Notes: generated from the letters alone by a model not told the origin. Shown: positions 29,876 through 39,304, numbered from the stretch's first letter. The stretch: 64,000 nucleotides of DNA from Selenomonadales bacterium (GCA_029976065.1 JARKNV010000071.1:1-64000); one strand, 5' to 3'. Numbers and translations: made by a program.

Positions 29876-31371
29876 GTTCCCAGGTTTTCCGCCAGCCGCA
29901 CCAGCGTCCGCACCCCTGTGCCGGTGGCGCCTTTGACGTTGTAACCGTTATCCTTGTCGGTCGTGACCGTGCCGGCGATGTCGATATGCACCCACGGCTT
30001 GCCGTCCACGAAGTTGGCGATGAACAGGCCGGCGGTGATCGCCCCGGCCGGGCGGCCGCCGGAATTTTTCAGGTCGGCGATGTCGCTCTTGATCTGGTCC
30101 TTGTACTCCTCGAACATCGGCAACTCCCACATCCTCTCCCCCGCCGCCCCGGCCGCTGCCAGCACCTTGCCGCAGAGGTCGCGGTCGTTCGTCATTACGC
30201 CGGACGCGACGTTGCCGAGCGCGACGACGCACGCGCCGGTGAGGGTGGCCAGATCGATGACATGGGTGGCGCCCTGGCGGAGGGCGAAGACGACGGCGTC
30301 GGCGAGGATCAGCCGGCCCTCGGCGTCGGTGCTGATGATCTCGATCGTTTTGCCGCCGAGAGACCCGATGACGTCGCCGGGACGGAAAGCGTAGCCCGAA
30401 GGCATATTCTCGGTGCAGGGCATAATGGCCAGGATGTTGACAGGCAGTTTAAGGGCGGCGATCGCCTGCACGGCGCCGAGAACGGTCGCGGCGCCGGCCA
30501 TATCGTCCTTCATCTCGTGCATCCCCTCGCTGGGTTTGAGGGAAATGCCGCCGCTGTCGAAGGTTATTCCCTTGCCGATAAGCGCCAGCAGATTCTTGCC
30601 GGCCGGGTTGCCGGTGTACTTCATTATAATCAGCTTGGGCGGCTCCTGGCTGCCCTGGGCGACGGCCAGGAAAGCGCACATCGGCAGGGCGGCAAGCTCC
30701 TCCTTATCCATCACCTGCAGCTCGATGCCGTGGCTGGCGGCAACCTGCGCCGCCTGGGCGGCCATCTTCGTCGGCGTCATGTGGTTGGCGGGATGGTTTA
30801 CGAGATCGCGGCTCAGGCACACGGCGGCGGCAATCGTTTCGCCCCGGCGGGCGCCGGCGGTAATCGCCGGAACCTTCTGAGCGTCATTTTCGATGATATA
30901 TAACTTCTCAGGGAGAACCACTTCATCTTTTTCCGTTTTATAACTCCGGAAACGGTAATTGCCCAGCAGAGTACCCTCTACGAGGGCCTGAGCGGCCGCC
31001 TGCGGGTCGAAACCGGCCTGCCCGGCTCCGTGGATCACCGTGGCCACTGTGCGGGCGTCGACCTTCTGAGCGGCCCTGACGGCCGTTCCGGCCACGCCGC
31101 GCAACCGGTCGAGGGTAAACTCCTCCTGCTTGCCGAGGCCGAGGAGAATAACCTGCCTCGCGCCTATTCCCGTGCAGATATGCAGCACCGAAATGGCGCC
31201 GTACTTGCCGGCCCCCTGCTTGCCGCGGATAAGGGTGGCGATCTGCCCGTCCAAGGCCGTGTCCACCGCCCCGGTGGCGCCTGTCGGCAGGCTTACTCCT
31301 TCGAAAAGATTGACGATCAGGGCGTCACAGATAACCTCCGTGATCGACCCGGCTACAATTTCGACCTGCAT
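29869..31371 (-). CDS. pepA: leucyl aminopeptidase, M17 family
   Basis: A 500-residue cytosolic two-metal aminopeptidase. The catalytic domain has GKGITFDSGGISLKPSEGM with metal-ligand Lys and Asp, MKDDMAGAATVLGA and the signature STDAEGRLILADA. ATG at 31371 after AAGGAGTGA is chosen over longer frames. It releases N-terminal residues from peptides for recycling. First gene of a two-gene operon with the PHP phosphoesterase. PepA proteins can also bind DNA, but nothing here shows that. Confidence 0.95.
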   Translation of the reverse strand: MQVEIVAGSITEVICDALIVNLFEGVSLPTGATGAVDTALDGQIATLIRGKQGAGKYGAISVLHICTGIGARQVILLGLGKQEEFTLDRLRGVAGTAVRAAQKVDARTVATVIHGAGQAGFDPQAAAQALVEGTLLGNYRFRSYKTEKDEVVLPEKLYIIENDAQKVPAITAGARRGETIAAAVCLSRDLVNHPANHMTPTKMAAQAAQVAASHGIELQVMDKEELAALPMCAFLAVAQGSQEPPKLIIMKYTGNPAGKNLLALIGKGITFDSGGISLKPSEGMHEMKDDMAGAATVLGAVQAIAALKLPVNILAIMPCTENMPSGYAFRPGDVIGSLGGKTIEIISTDAEGRLILADAVVFALRQGATHVIDLATLTGACVVALGNVASGVMTNDRDLCGKVLAAAGAAGERMWELPMFEEYKDQIKSDIADLKNSGGRPAGAITAGLFIANFVDGKPWVHIDIAGTVTTDKDNGYNVKGATGTGVRTLVRLAENLGTW

Positions 31372-31423
31372 GGTCTCACTCCTTGTCTCGATATACACTA
31401 TAGTATGCCATCGCCGGGCGGCG

Positions 31424-31458
31424 GGCAACAAAAAACCTGTTCCCGCAGGAACAGGTTT
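31424..31458 (-). terminator. spoVS terminator
   Basis: Stem AAACCTGTTCC (31433-31443) / GGAACAGGTTT (31448-31458), loop CGCA; the minus strand continues TTTGTTG. Confidence 0.9.
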
Positions 31459-31466
31459 CGGATCGG

Positions 31467-31727
31467 TTAGCGGGGTTCCACGATTAGCTTGATAGCAGTC
31501 CGCTCTTCGCCATCTATCATAATGTCGGTGAACGCCGGGATGCAGATGAGATCGACGCCGTGGGGAGCTACGAAGCCTCTGGCGATCGCTACGGCCTTTA
31601 CCGCCTGGTTGAGGGCCCCGGCGCCGATCGCCTGCATTTCCGCTCCGCCGCGCTCTCTTAATACGCCTGCCAATGCCCCGGCCACCGAGTTGGGGTTGGA
31701 CTTAGCTGAAACCTTCAGAACTTCCAT
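31467..31727 (-). CDS. spoVS: stage V sporulation protein S
   Basis: An 86-residue SpoVS with the fully conserved core KVSAKSNPNSVAGALAGVLR, QAIGAGALNQAVKAVAIARG and DLICIPAFTDI. In B. subtilis its loss blocks sporulation at stage V and affects septation; its Alba-like fold suggests nucleic-acid binding. It is preceded by AAGGAGGG and a clear sigma-H promoter and followed by a strong terminator. It is transcribed alone. Confidence 0.97.
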   Translation of the reverse strand: MEVLKVSAKSNPNSVAGALAGVLRERGGAEMQAIGAGALNQAVKAVAIARGFVAPHGVDLICIPAFTDIMIDGEERTAIKLIVEPR

Positions 31728-31784
31728 GCTTGTAAGTACCCTCCTTCAATAATAGCTAAGATGCTACAAGTGCTCGTCGTTGAG

Positions 31785-31813
31785 GTATTCGGTGCTAGGA
31801 GGGAAATTCCTTT
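31785..31813 (-). promoter_or_regulatory. sigma-H promoter of spoVS
   Basis: On the minus strand, AAAGGAATT (31813-31805), 11-bp spacer, ACCGAATAC (31793-31785). It matches RNAGGAWWW-N11-12-RNNGAATWW with one mismatch. spoVS is sigma-H dependent in B. subtilis. Confidence 0.82.
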
Positions 31814-31875
31814 TTTTTCATGGGGAAAATTCAAATAATTGCAAAATTTGATACATTATTAGTCGAAAAACGTAA

Positions 31876-32394
31876 TTATTTGTTAAAAACAAGCACGCGG
31901 CCATCCTCGCGGATGCCGATCAGGCCGTTGGCCCCATGGTCCTTCTTCATACTTTCCAGCATCGTGCCGATGACCTCCTCCTGAACGAGCAGGTCTTCTT
32001 CGAGGATAGCGTCGTTCTCGTCGGTAACCAGCCGATCCTCCAGGCTTTCCCTGAGCAGGGCGATCACCAGGGTTATCTCGCCCTTCGACAGGGTTTCCAC
32101 ATCGCGGTCGATGGTCAGCATGGCCACCGTGTCGCAGGTGCTGGTCCGAACGGCGGTGTTCGCGCCGGAAATGTCCTCCAGGGTGTGGTAGGCGGCGATG
32201 CTCGCCAGTAAAAGCTCCCTGATCGTCGAAAGCTCGGCGGCGTCAGGGTTGCCGGAGAGCATAAACGTCATCCTGATCGTACCGGTGGCGGCGTCGTAAT
32301 TGATCTTGCCGATCTCCGGGTAGCGGACTAAAATTGATATGAGCAGATTGGCGCCATGGGAAATACTATCGGAGTCCTGCTGCAGCTTCGGCAA
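31876..32394 (-). CDS. hypothetical protein between rny and spoVS
   Basis: A 172-residue predicted cytoplasmic alpha/beta protein, not recognised. It begins with a TTG preceded by GGTGAA. The N-terminal half alternates helix and strand (LLISILVRYPEIGKINYD, GTIRMTFMLSG). The C-terminal part is acidic (DENDAILEEDLLVQEEVIGTMLE) and ends GIREDGRVLVFNK. No cofactor motif is seen. Separated by terminators from both neighbours. Confidence 0.65.
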   Translation of the reverse strand: MPKLQQDSDSISHGANLLISILVRYPEIGKINYDAATGTIRMTFMLSGNPDAAELSTIRELLLASIAAYHTLEDISGANTAVRTSTCDTVAMLTIDRDVETLSKGEITLVIALLRESLEDRLVTDENDAILEEDLLVQEEVIGTMLESMKKDHGANGLIGIREDGRVLVFNK

Positions 32395-32494
32395 GTTCGT
32401 TCACCGTCCGTAGAAAATGTATTAGGAAAACAGCATGAATAGATATTCTCGGCCACCGGGGTTAATTCCTGCTGTTTCGGCGCTGGCAGAAATT

Positions 32495-32522
32495 AAAAAC
32501 GGCCTGGAAACAGGCCGTTTTT
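32495..32522 (-). terminator. rny terminator
   Basis: Stem AAAAACGGCCTG (32495-32506) / CAGGCCGTTTTT (32511-32522), loop GAAA, just after the rny stop on the minus strand. Confidence 0.88.
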
Positions 32523-32538
32523 CCGTACATGGCTGCGG

Positions 32539-34086
32539 CTACTTCGCGTAGTCCACCGCGCGGGTTTCCCGGATAACCGTGACTTTTATCTGTCCCGGAT
32601 ACTCCAGCTCGGCTTCGATCTTCTTCACGATATCGCGGACAAGGCGAATCGCCGTAAGATCGTCGATCTTGTCGGGCTTGACGATGATACGCACCTCGCG
32701 GCCGGCTTGGATCGCGAAGGACTTGTCGACGCCGTCGAAAGAATCGGCGATTTCTTCCAAGCGCGTAAGCCGCTTGAGGTAACTTTCCAGTGTTTCGCGG
32801 CGGGCCCCGGGACGGGCGGCCGATACGGCGTCGGCGGCGGCGACAAGCACGGCCTGGACGGTTTTCGGCTCCTCGTCGCCGTGATGGGCGCCGATGGCGT
32901 TGATGACCTCGGCCGACTCGCGGTATTTCTTGGCGAGGTCGGCGCCGATGGTTACGTGCGGGCCTTCCACTTCGTGGTCAACGGCTTTGCCGATGTCGTG
33001 GAGGAGACCGGCGCGCTTCGCCAGCATAACGTCCACGCCCAGTTCGGCAGCCATCACGCCGGCCAGATGGGCGACCTCGATAGAGTGTTTCAGGACGTTC
33101 TGACCGTAGCTGGTGCGGTACTTGAGCCGTCCCAGCAGCTTGATGATTTCCGGATGGAGGCCGTGAACGCCCGTCTCGAACGTGGCTTGTTCGCCGGCTT
33201 CCTTGATTTTTTGCTCTACTTCCTTCTGGGCCTTATCGACCATTTCCTCGATGCGGGCCGGATGGATACGGCCGTCGACGATCAGTTTCTCGAGAGCGAT
33301 TCTGGCCACTTCCCGCCGGACGGGATCAAATCCGGACAAGATAACCGCCTCGGGTGTGTCGTCGATGATCAGGTCGATGCCGGTAAGCGTTTCCAGGGTG
33401 CGGATGTTGCGGCCCTCACGGCCGATGATGCGGCCCTTCATCTCGTCATTGGGCAGGGCCACCACCGAAACCGTGGTTTCCGCGACATGGTCGGCGGCGC
33501 AACGCTGGATGGCAAGAGAGATAATCTCGCGGGCTTTCTTGTCGGCTTCGTCTTTAGCCTGCTGCTCGAGTTCCTTGATGAGCATCGCCGTCTCGTGCTT
33601 GATCTCTTCCTGGACATTGGCCAGGAGGAGGTTGCGGGCTTCATCGGAAGTCAGGCCGGAAAGGCGCTCAAGCTCGGCAAGCTGTTTGGCGTACAACTCA
33701 TGGATTCTTTCCTGGCTTTTTTCGAGCTCGTTCTCTTTGCGGCTCAGGGCTTCTTCCTTTTTCTCCAGCGAATCGATCTTGCGGTCAAGATTCTCTTCTT
33801 TCTGCACCAGCCGGCGTTCCTGCCGCTGGAGTTCAGTGCGGCGTTCCTTGATTTCGCGGTCAGCTTCGGTTCTTAGTCTGTGGATCTCCTCCTTGGCTTC
33901 GACCAGCGCTTCCTTCTTCTTGGATTCGCTGGTTTTCTGAGCGTCCTCCAAAATCCTTTTGGCGGCGTCCTCCGCAAGGGCGACCTTGGACTCGGCGATA
34001 TTACGCCTAATGTAGTAACCGATGCCGGTGCCAAGCAATCCGGCAACGACCGCAGCTATAATTAGTTCAAAAGCGATATTTTCCAC
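32539..34086 (-). CDS. rny: ribonuclease Y
   Basis: A 515-residue membrane-anchored endoribonuclease that starts mRNA decay. An N-terminal membrane helix (residues 3-22) is followed by a long charged coiled coil (25-195), a KH domain with [15 protein letters not shown] (about 215-275) and an HD domain with metal ligands in [12 protein letters not shown] (about 330-425). Length and order match B. subtilis RNase Y. Own sigma-A promoter upstream and terminator downstream. It neighbours spoVS and recA as in B. subtilis. Confidence 0.97.
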   Translation of the reverse strand: MENIAFELIIAAVVAGLLGTGIGYYIRRNIAESKVALAEDAAKRILEDAQKTSESKKKEALVEAKEEIHRLRTEADREIKERRTELQRQERRLVQKEENLDRKIDSLEKKEEALSRKENELEKSQERIHELYAKQLAELERLSGLTSDEARNLLLANVQEEIKHETAMLIKELEQQAKDEADKKAREIISLAIQRCAADHVAETTVSVVALPNDEMKGRIIGREGRNIRTLETLTGIDLIIDDTPEAVILSGFDPVRREVARIALEKLIVDGRIHPARIEEMVDKAQKEVEQKIKEAGEQATFETGVHGLHPEIIKLLGRLKYRTSYGQNVLKHSIEVAHLAGVMAAELGVDVMLAKRAGLLHDIGKAVDHEVEGPHVTIGADLAKKYRESAEVINAIGAHHGDEEPKTVQAVLVAAADAVSAARPGARRETLESYLKRLTRLEEIADSFDGVDKSFAIQAGREVRIIVKPDKIDDLTAIRLVRDIVKKIEAELEYPGQIKVTVIRETRAVDYAK

Positions 34087-34110
34087 CTCCTTTTATCTCC
34101 GTATACGGGT

Positions 34111-34134
34111 AAAGCCGAGTATCAACTCGGCTTT
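34111..34134. other. hairpin in the rny leader
   Basis: Perfect stem AAAGCCGAGT (34111-34120) / ACTCGGCTTT (34125-34134), loop ATCA, between the rny promoter and the rny start. The minus-strand tail ACCCGTATACGG has no T-tract, so an RNA stability or RNase Y feedback element is more likely than a terminator. Confidence 0.5.
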
Positions 34135-34195
34135 TAAACATGTTCACCGATTGCTATCCCTGTAATTCTGCTATCGTACACGATTGGCCAATCTA

Positions 34196-34224
34196 ATTGT
34201 AAATGTTTTTCAAACAAGTGTCAA
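34196..34224 (-). promoter_or_regulatory. sigma-A promoter of rny
   Basis: -35 TTGACA (34224-34219), 17-bp spacer, -10 TACAAT (34201-34196). The leader to the rny start is about 100 nt and holds the 34111-34134 hairpin. Confidence 0.78.
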
Positions 34225-34247
34225 GTTGACAAAATATCTTACAACGA

Positions 34248-34278
34248 GAAAAAAGCGGCAGCCGGACAGGCTGCCGCG
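34248..34278 (-). terminator. recX terminator
   Basis: Stem GCGGCAGCC (34255-34263) / GGCTGCCGC (34269-34277), loop GGACA; the minus strand continues TTTTTTCTCG. It abuts the recX stop. Confidence 0.9.
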
Positions 34279-34728
34279 TCAGTCGTAATCGTACATGCGC
34301 CTCAGGACCGCCATAACCGTTTCGCCGCTGAAACCGCGGCCGGCCAAGAAGCGGCCGACCTTGACGGCCTCGGCCTTCGACCCGTCCGGGAAGCGGCGGC
34401 CGGCCAGCTTGGCCGCGCGGTCGTATTCGGCGTCCCCGCCGAAACCGGCCAAAGCAGCCTCGATCGCCACGGACGGCAGTCCCCGCCTCTCCAGGCGGTG
34501 GCGGATGCCCAGGCGGCCGTGCTCCCCCTCTTCGATATACCTCTCCGCCAGCCGGCGGGTCAGGGCGGCGTCGTTCAGATAACCGCGCGCCCGCAAGACG
34601 ACGACTGCGGCGTCGATTTCCTCCGCGCCGTAGCGGCGGAGCAGCTTGCGCCTGAGCTCCTCTTCGCTGTGGTCGCGCGCGGCCAGCAGCGAGACGGCGG
34701 CCGGCAGGCACGCTTTAGTCGGCTTCAT
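34279..34728 (-). CDS. recX: regulatory protein RecX
   Basis: A 149-residue RecX made of repeated three-helix units ([56 protein letters not shown]). RecX binds the RecA filament groove and limits its activity. Its start lies inside the recA 3' end (14-bp overlap), so it is made from the recA message and is under the same LexA control. The product is at the short end of the family. Confidence 0.93.
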   Translation of the reverse strand: MKPTKACLPAAVSLLAARDHSEEELRRKLLRRYGAEEIDAAVVVLRARGYLNDAALTRRLAERYIEEGEHGRLGIRHRLERRGLPSVAIEAALAGFGGDAEYDRAAKLAGRRFPDGSKAEAVKVGRFLAGRGFSGETVMAVLRRMYDYD

Positions 34729-35752
34729 CGTCGCCGGCGTCCTCGCCGGAACTCGAAGCCTTCACCGACCCGGCCAGCAGCGCCGCCCGGATCTTGGCCT
34801 CGATCTCGTCGGCGATGGGCGGATTGTCGCGGAAAAAGTCCTTGACGTTTTCCCGGCCCTGGCCGAGGCGATGCTCGCCGTACGAATACCAGGCGCCGCT
34901 CTTATTGATTATGTCGAGGCTTGTCCCCATATCGACGAGGCAGCCGGTGCGGGAAATGCCCTCGCCGTACATGATGTCGAATTCGGCCTGCTTGAAGGGC
35001 GGCGCGACCTTGTTCTTGACAACCTTTACCTTCGTGCGGGTGCCGATGATATCGTTGCCCTGCTTGATCGTCTCCGACTTGCGGACCTCGAGGCGGACCG
35101 AGGCATAGAACTTCAGCGCCCGGCCGCCGGTGGTCGTTTCGGGGTTGCCGAACATCACGCCGACCTTCTCGCGGATCTGGTTGATGAAAATCGCCGACGT
35201 GCGGGACTTGGAAATTATGCCTGTCAGCTTGCGCAGCGCCTGGGACATGAGCCGGGCGTGGAGGCCGACGTGCGAATCGCCCATCTCCCCTTCTATCTCC
35301 GCCTTCGGCACCAGCGCCGCCACCGAGTCGATGACAATCACGTCGATCGCGCCGCTGCGCACCAGCGCGTCGGCGATTTCGAGGGCCTGCTCGCCGTAGT
35401 CCGGCTGGGAAATGAGCAGATTGTCGATATCGACGCCCAGCTTCTTGGCGTAAACCGGATCGAGCGCGTGCTCGGCGTCGATGAAGGCGGCGATGCCGCC
35501 GGCCTTCTGGGCCTCGGCGATGATGTGGAGCGCCACGGTCGTCTTGCCGGAAGACTCGGGACCGTAAATCTCCACCACCCGGCCGCGGGGAATGCCGCCC
35601 ACGCCGAGCGCCACATCCAGCGACAGGGCGCCGCTGGGAATGACGTCGACGCTCATTCGGGCGGTAATCTCGCCCATCTTCATGATCGAACCCTTGCCAT
35701 GATCCTTTTCGATCTGGCGCAGTGTATGCTCAAGCGCTTTCACCTTATCCAT
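34715..35752 (-). CDS. recA: recombinase RecA
   Basis: A 345-residue strand-exchange ATPase and SOS coprotease. Walker A is [13 protein letters not shown], Walker [14 protein letters not shown]1 [21 protein letters not shown] in part, and L2 [21 protein letters not shown] in part. It has the usual acidic C-terminus (EDAGDDEAD). ATG after GGGGGAGGA. The promoter carries a perfect LexA box, closing the SOS loop with lexA at 2267. Full length. Confidence 0.99.
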   Translation of the reverse strand: MDKVKALEHTLRQIEKDHGKGSIMKMGEITARMSVDVIPSGALSLDVALGVGGIPRGRVVEIYGPESSGKTTVALHIIAEAQKAGGIAAFIDAEHALDPVYAKKLGVDIDNLLISQPDYGEQALEIADALVRSGAIDVIVIDSVAALVPKAEIEGEMGDSHVGLHARLMSQALRKLTGIISKSRTSAIFINQIREKVGVMFGNPETTTGGRALKFYASVRLEVRKSETIKQGNDIIGTRTKVKVVKNKVAPPFKQAEFDIMYGEGISRTGCLVDMGTSLDIINKSGAWYSYGEHRLGQGRENVKDFFRDNPPIADEIEAKIRAALLAGSVKASSSGEDAGDDEAD

Positions 35753-35781
35753 GATTGTCCTCCCCCGTAAGTTCTAGCCTT

Positions 35782-35811
35782 ATTTTACCAAACGCCTGTT
35801 CGGTCTGTCAA
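35782..35811 (-). promoter_or_regulatory. recA promoter with LexA box in the spacer
   Basis: -35 TTGACA (35811-35806), 18-bp spacer, -10 TAAAAT (35787-35782). The spacer contains CGAACAGGCGTTTG (35802-35789), a full match to CGAACRNRYGTTYG. Confidence 0.9.
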
Positions 35812-35938
35812 CAAAGAAAATTAATTGTCAGCTGAAGGTCCGAAGAATATCTGGGGAAAAATGGGCGGCCCGGCAGGAACTATTTAGAATTAGGCGAATA
35901 TTTCAGCTTATGAAATTATTCTTAAGGAGGATCTGGCG

Positions 35939-36151
35939 TTGAAGGACAAAATCCACCCTCAGTTCCACCAAGCGACGATCACCTGCGCTTGCGGCAACAG
36001 TTTCGTCACCGGCTCGACGAAAAAGGCCCTCAAGGTTGACGTTTGCTCGAAATGCCACCCCTTCTTCACCGGGGTGCAAAAGATAGTGGATACGACTGGC
36101 CGGCTGGAACGGTTCACGAAGAAATTCGGCCTCGACAAAAAAGAACTGTAA
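35939..36151 (+). CDS. rpmE: 50S ribosomal protein L31, zinc form
   Basis: A 70-residue L31 of the zinc-binding type: first knuckle CACG, second CSKC in [12 protein letters not shown], and tail KFGLDKK. The start is TTG, with AAGGAGG eight bases upstream; no in-frame ATG precedes it. It is transcribed divergently from recA and ends at a shared terminator with the DEAD-box gene. In many bacteria the zinc form is used when zinc is plentiful. Confidence 0.96.
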   Translation: MKDKIHPQFHQATITCACGNSFVTGSTKKALKVDVCSKCHPFFTGVQKIVDTTGRLERFTKKFGLDKKEL

Positions 36152-36160
36152 TCGTACACA

Positions 36161-36193
36161 AAAAAGTGGAGGGCATTTTGCCCTCCACTTTTT
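36161..36193. terminator. bidirectional terminator between rpmE and the DEAD-box gene
   Basis: Stem AAAAAGTGGAGGGC (36161-36174) / GCCCTCCACTTTTT (36180-36193) with a short T-rich loop. T-tracts on both strands. Confidence 0.92.
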
Positions 36194-36195
36194 AT

Positions 36196-37776
36196 TTATC
36201 GTGCCTTTGCGGGCTCGACGTTTATTTTGTAGCCCTTGATGGTATTCTTGTGCATAGCGGCGACGACGCGTTCCGCCACGTCGCTCGGCACCTCGACGAA
36301 CGTGAATTTGTCGTAGATGTCGATGGCGCCGATAAGGTTGCCGGTGATATCGGCCTCCTCGGCGAAGGAGCGGACGATGTCCTCGGGGCGGATCTTCTGG
36401 GTGCGGCCGATGTTGACGAACAGGCGGACCATGCCCTTCTTGCCGCCGGTATTGCCGAAATCCGGCTTGTCGTCGTTTTTCTCCCGGAAGCCTTCGAGCA
36501 GCAGCTTCAGCGCCGCGGCGGCAATGTCGAGGCCGTCGTAGTCGGCCGCAAGGTCGGCGACCACGTCGTGATAGGCGGTGTAGTTGCCCTGCTCCATCAC
36601 ATAGACGAGTCGGCCCTTGAGCGCCTCCCGCTGCCGTTCGAGCACGTCGGCCGTCGACGGCAGCTGGCCGCGGACGATGCGGGTCTTGGTGAGTTTTTCG
36701 ATCTCCTTGAGCTGGCGGAATTCGCGCGGCTCGATAAAGGTGATCGCCACCCCCTTGCGCCCCGCCCGCCCCGTGCGGCCGATGCGGTGCACGTAAGACT
36801 CGGGGTCCTGGGGAATGTCATAGTTGATGACGTGGGAAACGTGCTCGATGTCGAGGCCGCGGGCCGCCACGTCGGTGGCGACGAGAATCTCCAGATGGTT
36901 GTCGCGGAATTTTTTCATCACCCGGTCGCGCTGGGCCTGGGTGAGGTCGCCGTGGAGGCCGTCGGCCATGAAGCCGCGGGCCTGCAGCGAGGCCGTCAGC
37001 TCGTCGACCCCCTTCTTCGTGCGGCAGAAGACGATCGCCCGGGCGTTCGTCTCCGTCTCAAGCATCCGGCAAAGGCCGTCGAGGCGGTCGCGCGTCTCGT
37101 AGTAAAACTGGTCGATGAGCGGCACGGTGATATTCTCGCGGCTGACGGACACCTCGACCGGGTCGCGCATGTAGCGGTTGGCGAGCGACTTGATCGGCAG
37201 CGGCATCGTCGCCGAGAAAAGCAGCGTCTGCCGCTCCCCCGGCACAGCCTTCAGGATATCCTCGATATCGTCGATGAAGCCCATATCGAGCATCTCGTCG
37301 GCCTCGTCGAGCACCAGCGTCTGCACATGGCCGAGCCGTATCGTGCCGCGGCCGATATGGTCGAGCAGGCGGCCGGGGGTGCCGATGACCACCTGGACGC
37401 CGAATTTCAGAGCCCTGATCTGGCGGTCGATCGGCTGGCCGCCGTAAACGGGCAGCGTTTTTATCCGCCGGAATTTGCCGATTTTGGCCAGCTCCTCGGC
37501 AACCTGGTTGGCGAGTTCGCGGGTCGGGGTGAGAACGAGCGCCTGCACCTGGCGGCTGTCGGGATTGAGCTTCTCCATAATGGGAATGCCGAAGGCCGCC
37601 GTCTTGCCGGTGCCGGTCTGGGCCTGGCCGAGAACGTCGCGCCCGGAGGCGACGAGCGGAATGGTCTGGGCCTGGATGGGCGAGGGCTCCTCAAAGCCCA
37701 TCTCGGTAATGGCGGCAAGAATCTTCCTGCTCAGCTGGATGCCTCCGAAGAAGCCTGATTCGGTACTGTGTTTCAA
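36196..37776 (-). CDS. DEAD-box RNA helicase with DbpA-type RNA-binding domain
   Basis: A 526-residue helicase. The Q motif lies near residue 33 (PSPIQAQTIP). Motifs: I AQTGTGKTAA, Ia PTRELANQ, II DEADEM, III SAT, V ARGLD and VI HRIGRTGRAG. The C-terminal region (about 440-515) is a DbpA-like RNA-binding fold (MVRLFVNIGRTQKIRPEDIV) that guides related enzymes (DbpA, CshA/DeaD) to rRNA. Roles in ribosome assembly or RNA decay at low temperature are family knowledge. TTG start with GGAGG nine bases upstream. The upstream gap holds repeat copy 2. Confidence 0.95.
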   Translation of the reverse strand: MKHSTESGFFGGIQLSRKILAAITEMGFEEPSPIQAQTIPLVASGRDVLGQAQTGTGKTAAFGIPIMEKLNPDSRQVQALVLTPTRELANQVAEELAKIGKFRRIKTLPVYGGQPIDRQIRALKFGVQVVIGTPGRLLDHIGRGTIRLGHVQTLVLDEADEMLDMGFIDDIEDILKAVPGERQTLLFSATMPLPIKSLANRYMRDPVEVSVSRENITVPLIDQFYYETRDRLDGLCRMLETETNARAIVFCRTKKGVDELTASLQARGFMADGLHGDLTQAQRDRVMKKFRDNHLEILVATDVAARGLDIEHVSHVINYDIPQDPESYVHRIGRTGRAGRKGVAITFIEPREFRQLKEIEKLTKTRIVRGQLPSTADVLERQREALKGRLVYVMEQGNYTAYHDVVADLAADYDGLDIAAAALKLLLEGFREKNDDKPDFGNTGGKKGMVRLFVNIGRTQKIRPEDIVRSFAEEADITGNLIGAIDIYDKFTFVEVPSDVAERVVAAMHKNTIKGYKINVEPAKAR

Positions 37777-37810
37777 GAATGCTTTCCTCCTAAAATTAAT
37801 AAATAGTGTT

Positions 37811-37965
37811 GGGCAGCGGACCGTTCAGGGCCCCCAGACGCAAGGCGCACCGAGGACGTGCATCGCGCGTACTCGAACGTACGCTAGCAAGCACCCGCAA
37901 AAGCAGACACACGCAGGGCGAACCTCCTCTGTCTATTGCCGATGGGGGCCATCAACGGTCCGCCC
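37811..37965. repeat. intergenic inverted-repeat element, copy 2
   Basis: Terminal arms GGGCAGCGGACCGTT (37811-37825) and AACGGTCCGCCC (37954-37965), with GGGCCCCC/GGGGGCC next, pair over about 24 bases. The interior has GCGTAC-TCGAAC-GTACGC and the modules shared with copy 1 (24445-24640). It lies between cinA (3' end) and the DEAD-box gene (5' end). It has no coding potential that I can support. Confidence 0.75.
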
Positions 37966-37968
37966 GTA

Positions 37969-39210
37969 TTACAGCAAATCAATATACTGGCGCAAGTGGT
38001 TCAGCGCCGCCAGCGCCGTCCTGTGCTTGATAAACGAACGCTGGCCGGTGAAGTTGTATTCGAAGACACTCGTGCCCGCCGGACCGGAAACGGCGATGTA
38101 CACCATCCCGACCGGCTTGCCGGGCACAGCGCCGCCGGGGCCGGCGATGCCGGTGATGCCAACGCCGAGGTCGGTGCCAAACCGCGACCGGATGCCGTCC
38201 GCCATTGCGGTGGCCGTCTCGGCGCTTACAGCGCCGTGCGCGGCCAGCACCGCCTCCGGCACGCCGACGGCGGCCGTTTTTATCTCATTACTGTAGCATA
38301 CCACCGTGCCGGCGAGATATGCGGAGCTGCCGGCCACATCGGTGATGCGGCTGGTCACAAGTCCGCCGGTGCAGGACTCCGCCAGCGCCACTGTCAGCTT
38401 CTTTGCCAGCAGGTGACGGCCGACAACCGCCTCGAGCGTATCCTCGTCCTCGCCGAAAATGAATTCACCGATGCGCTCGCGCAGCCGGCCCTCGAGGCCG
38501 TCGATAAGCGCCCGCGCCTCCGCGCCGGAGGACGCCTTGGCGGTCAGGCGCACATGGATCTCGGCGTTTCTGGCCAGCAGGGCGATGGTCGGGTTGCCCT
38601 GGTTCTTCACGTACTCCTTGATGCGCTCCTCCAGCGACGACTCGCCGAGCCCGTATGTACGCAGCACCTTCGAAAGAATGGTGCCCTGCAGCCCGAACCG
38701 GTCGCGCAGATAAGGGATGACGCTGTTTTCCAGCATATGCTCCATCTCGTGCGGCGGGCCGGGCAGGTGGATAACGGTATTCTTGCCGGCTTCGACAATC
38801 ACGCCGGGGGCCGTGCCCCGCTCATTGTCAAGGACGATCGCCCCTTCGGGGATCATCGCTTGGCGGATATTGTTGTCGGTCATGGTCAGCTTGCGGGCGG
38901 CGAAAAAGCTCCTGATCCGCTCCAGGCTGGGCTCGTGCCGATACATTTGCCGGCCGAGCAGCTCGGCGGTCACGTGCTTGGTGATGTCGCCCTGCGTAGG
39001 GCCGAGGCCGCCGGTGGTAACGACGATGTCGGCCCTGGCGAGCGCCGCCGACAGCACCTGGGTCATGCGGACCCGGTTGTCGCCCACCGTCGACTGGAAG
39101 AGCACGTCGAACCCTAGCTCGTTAAGCCGCCTGGCCATATACGGCGCGTTGGTATTGATGATCTGCCCGAGCAGCAGCTCCGTTCCCGTTGTGACGATTT
39201 CCACAATCAT
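37969..39210 (-). CDS. cinA: CinA, NMN deamidase / damage-inducible protein
   Basis: A 413-residue CinA. The N-terminal MoaB/CinA domain (1-170) has GTELLLGQIINTNAPY and TTGGLGPTQGDITK. The C-terminal PncC domain (about 255-410) has AESCTGGLV and GITGIAGPGG, which deamidates nicotinamide mononucleotide for NAD recycling. The full two-domain form is present. cinA lies close to recA as in Bacillus and Streptococcus. ATG after GGGGTGATT. No LexA box is seen directly upstream. Confidence 0.95.
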   Translation of the reverse strand: MIVEIVTTGTELLLGQIINTNAPYMARRLNELGFDVLFQSTVGDNRVRMTQVLSAALARADIVVTTGGLGPTQGDITKHVTAELLGRQMYRHEPSLERIRSFFAARKLTMTDNNIRQAMIPEGAIVLDNERGTAPGVIVEAGKNTVIHLPGPPHEMEHMLENSVIPYLRDRFGLQGTILSKVLRTYGLGESSLEERIKEYVKNQGNPTIALLARNAEIHVRLTAKASSGAEARALIDGLEGRLRERIGEFIFGEDEDTLEAVVGRHLLAKKLTVALAESCTGGLVTSRITDVAGSSAYLAGTVVCYSNEIKTAAVGVPEAVLAAHGAVSAETATAMADGIRSRFGTDLGVGITGIAGPGGAVPGKPVGMVYIAVSGPAGTSVFEYNFTGQRSFIKHRTALAALNHLRQYIDLL

Positions 39211-39272
39211 GCAATCACCCCATATGGTAGCTTCGCGGTTATTTTTCCCGATTCCTGTTAGCTACCCTAATT

Positions 39273-39304
39273 AAAAATAGCAGTGTAGCACACTACTATT
39301 TTTC
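39273..39304 (-). terminator. rimO terminator
   Basis: Stem AAAATAGCAGTGT (39274-39286) / ACACTACTATTTT (39290-39302) with one wobble pair; minus-strand tail AATTAG. It overlaps the rimO stop. Confidence 0.8.
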
